Assembly (NCBI GenBank): GCA_012800195.1
Contig: JAAZJU010000035.1
Span: 1-35,334, forward strand
Length of the DNA stretch: 35,334 bases
Direction: 5' to 3'
From: Clostridia bacterium
Lineage (GTDB): Bacteria > Bacillota > Peptococcia > Peptococcales > BICA1-8
The notes below the pieces were generated by a model that was given only the letters and a program-made list of their open reading frames with translations, ran no database searches and was not told where the DNA came from. Positions 31,454 through 35,334 of the stretch are shown here, piece by piece. The position numbers were made by a program, and so were the translations under genes. Numbering within the stretch: the first letter of the stretch is position 1; each line of letters starts with the position of its first letter.

Positions 31454-32872
31454 TCACTCTTTTTCTTGACCCGCAAATTCCTCACTAGTCTTCTCCTCTT
31501 TCTGGCTGCCAGCAAATTCAGCTTTAATTATCTCTTCTTTATCCTTTAACTTTTTTAATTGGGCAGTTTTAGGCCTTAATACTAATCTACCTATGGTATT
31601 TTTCATGGTTAAGGTATCGAAAATCTTTTTACCCATGGTGTCCTGTTCTTGCTCCTTACTTGTAGATTGGTTTTGACTCTGGATAAATTTTTGTTTAACA
31701 AAAAGCATGCATCCAACCGAGGCTAAAAAAGCTAGGCCCGCCGGGGTTAAAAAGGTGGCTAAATTACTTATTTCCATCAAAATACCAAAAACCGGGGGGC
31801 CAATGGCTACCCCGAAAAATCTAACTGCTCCATAAAGGGAAGTAATCATTCCCCGTTCTTCCATAGAAACAGAACCAGTAATTATGGTGTTTAAGCAGGT
31901 CAAGACTAAACCACTTCCCACTCCACCTACTACTAACGCAGCAATAAAGATATAGATATTTTCTATAAAAAAAGGAATCACTGAATTGGCAATACCAATT
32001 AAGATAAGTCCACCTACAACAAAGAACTTATATTTATTTGACTTTTTTCCTGTAATCATACCAGTTATAAAACTGGTAGAAGAGCTGGCTAAAACAGGTA
32101 TGGCCAAGACTAGTCCTTTCCTAACTCCAAATAAGTTATATTTTTGTTCTAAATGATCCGAAAGGAAAAACAAGGTCCCAAATAAAACAAAAAGGGCTAT
32201 AGAACCACCAAAAAAAGCACTTGCTAAATGAACGCCCTTCCCTTGAAAGATCTTCTTTAAAGCAGATAAGTAGTTTTTTACTGACTTGGGTTTCTTATTG
32301 GTCATAGGATCTTGGACCAAAAACCAGACCGCTATAGCAGTTGGCACACAGAGTACGGGAAAAACAAAAAAAGTAGCATACCAAGCTAACATCCCTATAA
32401 GGGATCCAAAAATGGGACTAATTACTTTCCCTAAACCGTTAGAAGCCTCTAGAAGACCTAAGGATTTGCTCCGGTCACTAGAAGTAAAAATATCACTTGA
32501 TAAAGCCATAGCAATAGGTGCTGTTCCAGCTGCTCCTATTCCTTGCAGCACCCTGCCCGCCATAATAACATAGTAGGGTTTTTCCATTAACCATATTCCC
32601 AAAAGAGCCACTACTCCTCCCAAGCCATAAAGGATAAGAGCTGGTACTATAATTTTCTTTCTACTTATCCTATCAGATAAAAAACCTGCAAAAGGAATAG
32701 CTAATCCAGCAGGAACAGAGAATAAGGTTATAACTAAACTAACCTGAAACTGAGTAATATCTAGGGTAGATTTCATTTTAGGTAGTACAGGTATTAACAT
32801 GGAATTACCTAAAACCATTATTAAAGGTACTCCAGCTAAAGCAGCCAAAGTAAATTTTTTCTTCATATCCAA
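31454..32872 (-). CDS. MFS transporter, probable drug efflux type
   Basis: 472 residues, 12 predicted helices. GFLSDRISRKKIIVPALI is the loop 2-3 motif A, and GRVLQGIGAAGTAPI the helix 4 region with the Arg of motif B. A cytosolic tail of about 70 residues is rich in Lys, Glu and Gln, longer than usual. It resembles the 12-helix proton-driven exporters of Bacillus. The TTG start at 32872 sits nine bases from GGAG; an ATG two codons later is possible. A 13-base palindrome just upstream could be an operator. Confidence 0.83.
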   Translation of the reverse strand: MDMKKKFTLAALAGVPLIMVLGNSMLIPVLPKMKSTLDITQFQVSLVITLFSVPAGLAIPFAGFLSDRISRKKIIVPALILYGLGGVVALLGIWLMEKPYYVIMAGRVLQGIGAAGTAPIAMALSSDIFTSSDRSKSLGLLEASNGLGKVISPIFGSLIGMLAWYATFFVFPVLCVPTAIAVWFLVQDPMTNKKPKSVKNYLSALKKIFQGKGVHLASAFFGGSIALFVLFGTLFFLSDHLEQKYNLFGVRKGLVLAIPVLASSSTSFITGMITGKKSNKYKFFVVGGLILIGIANSVIPFFIENIYIFIAALVVGGVGSGLVLTCLNTIITGSVSMEERGMITSLYGAVRFFGVAIGPPVFGILMEISNLATFLTPAGLAFLASVGCMLFVKQKFIQSQNQSTSKEQEQDTMGKKIFDTLTMKNTIGRLVLRPKTAQLKKLKDKEEIIKAEFAGSQKEEKTSEEFAGQEKE

Positions 32873-32887
32873 ACTTAATCACTCCTT

Positions 32888-32900
32888 ATGTTGACAACAT
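32888..32900. promoter_or_regulatory. 13-bp palindrome before the MFS ribosome site
   Basis: ATGTTG-A-CAACAT, perfect 6-base arms around one base, immediately upstream of the AAGGAG of the MFS gene. Candidate operator for a local repressor; no such repressor gene is in the window. Confidence 0.4.
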
Positions 32901-32934
32901 ACTTATTTTGCCCAAGATATAGCTATAAATTCAT

Positions 32935-32960
32935 AAAAAAAAGCCCCTTGTTTCAGGGCT
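32935..32960 (-). terminator. Terminator of the DUF441 gene
   Basis: AGCCC/GGGCT stem (32956-32960 with 32942-32946) followed by seven T on the minus strand, just after the stop codon. Confidence 0.75.
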
Positions 32961-32961
32961 G

Positions 32962-33414
32962 TCATGTTAATAACTCAAATATTTTCATAAACATGGCTGC
33001 TAATCCTGCAGCCATTAAGGGACCTACAGGCACACCTTTAAAAAACACTATTCCAATAATACTACCTAGTACTAAACCGCTTAAAAGTTCCGGTTGAATT
33101 TTTAGCATTTGTAAACCAGAACCATTCATATAAGTAGCTAAAGCTCCACCTATGGCACAGAAAAGTCCAGGCCAACTAAAGATCCCCTTTATTATAGTCT
33201 TAGTTGAGATTTGATCACCTGCAAAGGGTACCAAAACTGACATCATTAGAAATAAAAGGCCCATTTCTAGCCCTCTTCTTTCTATTAAGGGAAAGTAATG
33301 TTGTAATCTGGCAAGTTTTAAAACTAAAATCAAGGACGCAGAAGTAGCCAATACATTGGATTTGCTAATTACTCCTATAAAAATTAATGTTAATAAAAAT
33401 CCCTCTGCCCACAT
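32962..33414 (-). CDS. DUF441 family membrane protein
   Basis: 150 residues from the ATG at 33414, with GGAGGAAAGCT upstream; the longer frame lacks a site. About four to five helices; VLVPFAGDQIS and VGSIIGIVFFKGVPVGPLMAAG (shortened hallmark GVPVGPLMAAG) match YtwI/YeaL-type proteins of about 150 residues. Function unknown. Single gene with its own terminator, ahead of the MFS gene. Confidence 0.83.
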   Translation of the reverse strand: MWAEGFLLTLIFIGVISKSNVLATSASLILVLKLARLQHYFPLIERRGLEMGLLFLMMSVLVPFAGDQISTKTIIKGIFSWPGLFCAIGGALATYMNGSGLQMLKIQPELLSGLVLGSIIGIVFFKGVPVGPLMAAGLAAMFMKIFELLT

Positions 33415-33559
33415 AGCTTTCCTCCTAGATACCATTAGCTCTTGCGGCTATAAAGTTTATTCCTTCTGTCCCCTAAAATTTATGCATCGGGAAGCATATC
33501 TATTACCCTCTAATGCATAAGTATTAAAAAAAGTATCTAACAATGCTTAAAGAAAACTT

Positions 33560-33616
33560 TTTTTGTTATTCGTAACGGATTACGGTGAAATCATTTCCTA
33601 CGAATAATAACAAAAA
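33560..33616. repeat. Long inverted repeat in the yqhV upstream region
   Basis: TTTTTGTTATTCGTA (33560-33574) pairs with 33599-33616 with one three-base bulge and a 24-base loop. A further pair TTATGCAT/ATGCATAA lies at 33480-33487 and 33513-33520. Either could be an operator or a leader stem. Confidence 0.4.
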
Positions 33617-33636
33617 TTAGAGGATGGATAATAAAT

Positions 33637-33900
33637 ATGGGCTTAAAAATTGTTTTAGGAATGGCTTTATTGAGGATTATTTCGGGGTTAATTGAGCTTT
33701 CTGCAGCGGGTCTAATGCTCTATTTTAATAAAGTAGAGACTGCTTTTAAAATTAATGCTTGTCTGGCTATTATTGGTCCAATTATTATGCTTACTGTAAC
33801 TTCCCTAGGTGTAGTAGGTTTAGCAGGTAAAATACCCTTATCAAAATTAGTTATTATTTTATGTGGCGTAGCTTTAATTTTTACAGGTCTTTTAAAATAA
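33637..33900 (+). CDS. yqhV: YqhV family (DUF2619) small membrane protein
   Basis: 87 residues, three hydrophobic segments (about 5-28, 39-62, 66-85). LGMALLRIISGLIELSAAGLML at the start (hallmark LRIISGLIELSAA) and a two-charge loop NKVETAFKINA fit YqhV, which in Bacillus is encoded just before the spoIIIA operon. Function unknown. No spoIIIA genes follow here. ATG behind GAGGATGG. Confidence 0.78.
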   Translation: MGLKIVLGMALLRIISGLIELSAAGLMLYFNKVETAFKINACLAIIGPIIMLTVTSLGVVGLAGKIPLSKLVIILCGVALIFTGLLK

Positions 33901-33943
33901 ATAAAAGGTTTTTTTAATTTAAAAAATTGGCAATTATAATTAA

Positions 33944-33993
33944 CCTCCTCTAGAAGCATACTAAAAGTGTAATAAAAATTATTTTCGAGGAGG
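33944..33993 (+). promoter_or_regulatory. Sigma-G-type -10 and SD-masking inverted repeat before DUF1657
   Basis: CATACTA (33957-33963) equals the sigma-G -10 consensus, though the -35 at 17 bases is weak. CCTCCTC (33944-33950) is the exact complement of the ribosome site GAGGAGG (33987-33993). A transcript starting upstream could fold and hide the site; one starting after CATACTA could not. Confidence 0.5.
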
Positions 33994-34003
33994 CTATTAT
34001 TAA

Positions 34004-34294
34004 ATGACAGTTGGGACAATGATGCATCAAACCTTGGCCAGTCTTGAAGGAGCAAAAGCCAATATGAAAACCTTTGCCCTTCAAACGGAAGATAAAACTG
34101 CTAAACAGATGTTTGCCCAATATGCCAACCAATTAGAAAGTATTTGCCAAGGTATGTCATCTCGTTGTAATTATATTGAGCAGCAAGAGCCTCAATATAA
34201 AGTGTTCCAAAATATGCTAGAGCCTCAGCAGCAACAACAACAGGTCCAACAACAGCTACAACAACAATTAGAACAACAAAAGGCAAAAAAATAG
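34004..34294 (+). CDS. DUF1657 family spore-associated protein with Q-rich tail
   Basis: 96 residues. The first 68 or so are the whole domain: MTVGTMMHQTLASLEGAKAN, KTFALQTEDKTAKQMFAQ, and IEQQEPQYKVFQ at the end. The usual protein stops near 68. Here residues 75-92 are almost all Gln, with a Lys end, encoded by CAA/CAG repeats. Members are small proteins found in spore formers, often beside spoVA genes. Cytosolic helical protein; function unknown. Terminators follow at 34308-34385. Confidence 0.85.
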   Translation: MTVGTMMHQTLASLEGAKANMKTFALQTEDKTAKQMFAQYANQLESICQGMSSRCNYIEQQEPQYKVFQNMLEPQQQQQQVQQQLQQQLEQQKAKK

Positions 34295-34307
34295 TTTTTT
34301 CCCTAAA

Positions 34308-34385
34308 ATGAGCATCATTTGATGCTCATCTTTAATTTACATATTGCAAATAAAACACTCTCCTTACCTGGGGAGAGTGTTTTTA
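34308..34385. terminator. Two tandem terminators between DUF1657 and the FMN protein gene
   Basis: ATGAGCATC/GATGCTCAT (34308-34316, 34321-34329), then ACACTCTCC/GGAGAGTGT (34355-34363, 34372-34380) followed by TTTTATT on plus and TTTTATTT on minus. The second works in both directions. Confidence 0.75.
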
Positions 34386-34397
34386 TTGTAATTTTTT

Positions 34398-35334
34398 TTA
34401 ATTTTTAAGATTAATACTAAAGAAATCCTCTTGTTCTTCATCGGAAATATAACCTAGTTTAATTCCCGTAGCTTTTGAAAGAAAAGGATCTAGAGAACAT
34501 AAATCGGATCTACTAACCTTGGAAAAATCTGTCTTACCCATGGAAATGGTAACTAACTCCATTTCCTTAACACAAGCCTGGAGATAGTTATAGAGACCCT
34601 GAGCACCCTTATCAATGTCCAATTGATCTGTCATTTTGCCACTGTAAACCACCATACTGGTAGGTGGTTCAAAGGGTACTGTTTCAATCATCTGTTCACT
34701 AACCACGGCCATCACCGCTGCTGTTCCAATATATACAGCATCAGCTCCTAGAGCCAAGGCCTTGAGAAATTGTCCAGGGGTAACCAAACCACCAGTAGCA
34801 ATTATATTTACCTTATTTAAGGCTTTTTGTTTATTAAAATACTTCACGGTTCTATTTAGGGCATATAAAGTGGGTAATCCCAAATCATCCTGCAAAATAG
34901 GAGCCCCTCCATGGGTCCCCCCTTCAGCACCATCAATAGTAACAAAATCAACTTCCCCTTCCAGGGCTATTTCTAATTCCTTTTCTAGATAATGGGTTGC
35001 GGCAATCTTTAAACCCACAGGAACACCAGTTTCATCTTTAAGTCTTCGCACCAGTTGGATAAAATCTTCCTTGCTATCAACCCCAGGTAATCGGGAGTGG
35101 ATTAGAGCATTTTCCCCCTGTGCCAATCCAAAGACCTTCTGATAATCCTCTCCAATGTTTTCGGCGAGAGACTTTTGAGGGCTGGAACCTTGAGCACCTT
35201 GACCCAGCTGAATTTCAATAGCATCTAACTGAGAATATTTTTCTGGAGTATTGAGCCATCCCCCTCTATTATATTGTCCAATAAGGAGATTGGCGGCCTC
35301 TCTCTCTTCCTCCATTAACCCTGCTTCCCCAGTA
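34398..35334 (-). CDS. FMN-binding glutamate synthase family protein, C-terminal part
   Basis: 312 residues visible; the frame is open to the window edge (TGEAGL before the first ATG), so the start lies outside. Full family members have about 500 residues. The FMN/(beta/alpha)8 part is clear: VGLKIAATHYLEKE, DFVTIDGAEGGTHGGAP, IIATGGLVTPGQFLKALALGADAVYIGTA (core GADAVYIGTA). Related enzymes are the synthase domain of GltB and archaeal-type stand-alone forms; without a glutaminase domain, the reaction is uncertain. It ends at the shared terminator. Confidence 0.87.
   Translation of the reverse strand, partial: TGEAGLMEEEREAANLLIGQYNRGGWLNTPEKYSQLDAIEIQLGQGAQGSSPQKSLAENIGEDYQKVFGLAQGENALIHSRLPGVDSKEDFIQLVRRLKDETGVPVGLKIAATHYLEKELEIALEGEVDFVTIDGAEGGTHGGAPILQDDLGLPTLYALNRTVKYFNKQKALNKVNIIATGGLVTPGQFLKALALGADAVYIGTAAVMAVVSEQMIETVPFEPPTSMVVYSGKMTDQLDIDKGAQGLYNYLQACVKEMELVTISMGKTDFSKVSRSDLCSLDPFLSKATGIKLGYISDEEQEDFFSINLKN

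Overview
The window reads as a chromosomal segment of a low-GC, anaerobic, endospore-forming member of the Bacillota (Clostridia side). Spore genes are spread along it: cwlD, a gerA-type germinant receptor operon, a CotS-like coat protein, DUF1657, YqhV and probably Ku. TTG and GTG starts are common, Shine-Dalgarno sites are strong, and there is no aerobic respiratory gene. I cannot name the genus. There are no rRNA or tRNA genes, no CRISPR array and no transposase.

Layout. 1-2.8 kb (minus strand): a polysaccharide deacetylase lipoprotein, a ComK-like regulator whose promoter carries a LexA-type SOS box inside the -35/-10 spacer, and a DegV protein. 2.8-3.8 kb (minus): a run of very small genes (DUF1659, DUF2922, a Cys-motif protein, YvrJ) that reads into degV. 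4-5.2 kb: an OsmC protein, a small membrane protein and a DUF1858 protein. 5.3-12.6 kb (minus): a tight six-gene catabolic operon with a DcuC-type carrier, an M20 amidase of the carbamoylase type, an AbgA-like M20 amidase, a dihydroorotase-like amidohydrolase, an Asp/Glu-type racemase and a dicarboxylate/amino-acid symporter. A D-cysteine-desulfhydrase-like PLP enzyme lies upstream. Together they look built to import N-blocked amino acids, deblock them and interconvert or degrade the products.

13.9-16.9 kb: cwlD, ku and a secreted GH18 protein, a spore-cortex and spore-DNA-repair neighbourhood. 16.9-20.7 kb: a DRTGG protein with CheW, a small membrane protein, a sirtuin, a lipoprotein that appears to start at CTG, and a nitroreductase. 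20.8-30.1 kb: a spore block with a CotS-like pseudokinase, a 14-cysteine coat-like protein (both with sigma-K-like promoters), a CAP-domain exoprotein, a beta-propeller/coiled-coil protein with a small partner, and the four-gene ger operon. 30.1-35.3 kb: DUF3842 with an ECF S component, an MFS exporter, DUF441, YqhV, DUF1657 with a Q-rich tail, and the C-terminal part of an FMN glutamate-synthase-like protein that runs off the window.

Non-coding content is unusually informative. A 32-33 bp unit forms a mirrored tandem array at 31095-31343, and diverged copies of it occur at 19341-19413. Other structured elements lie at 45-144, 19186-19314 and 31376-31440. The observations I rank highest are the SOS-box promoter of the ComK-like gene, the mirrored repeat family, and the possible switch between SD-masked and SD-free transcripts of the DUF1657 gene.
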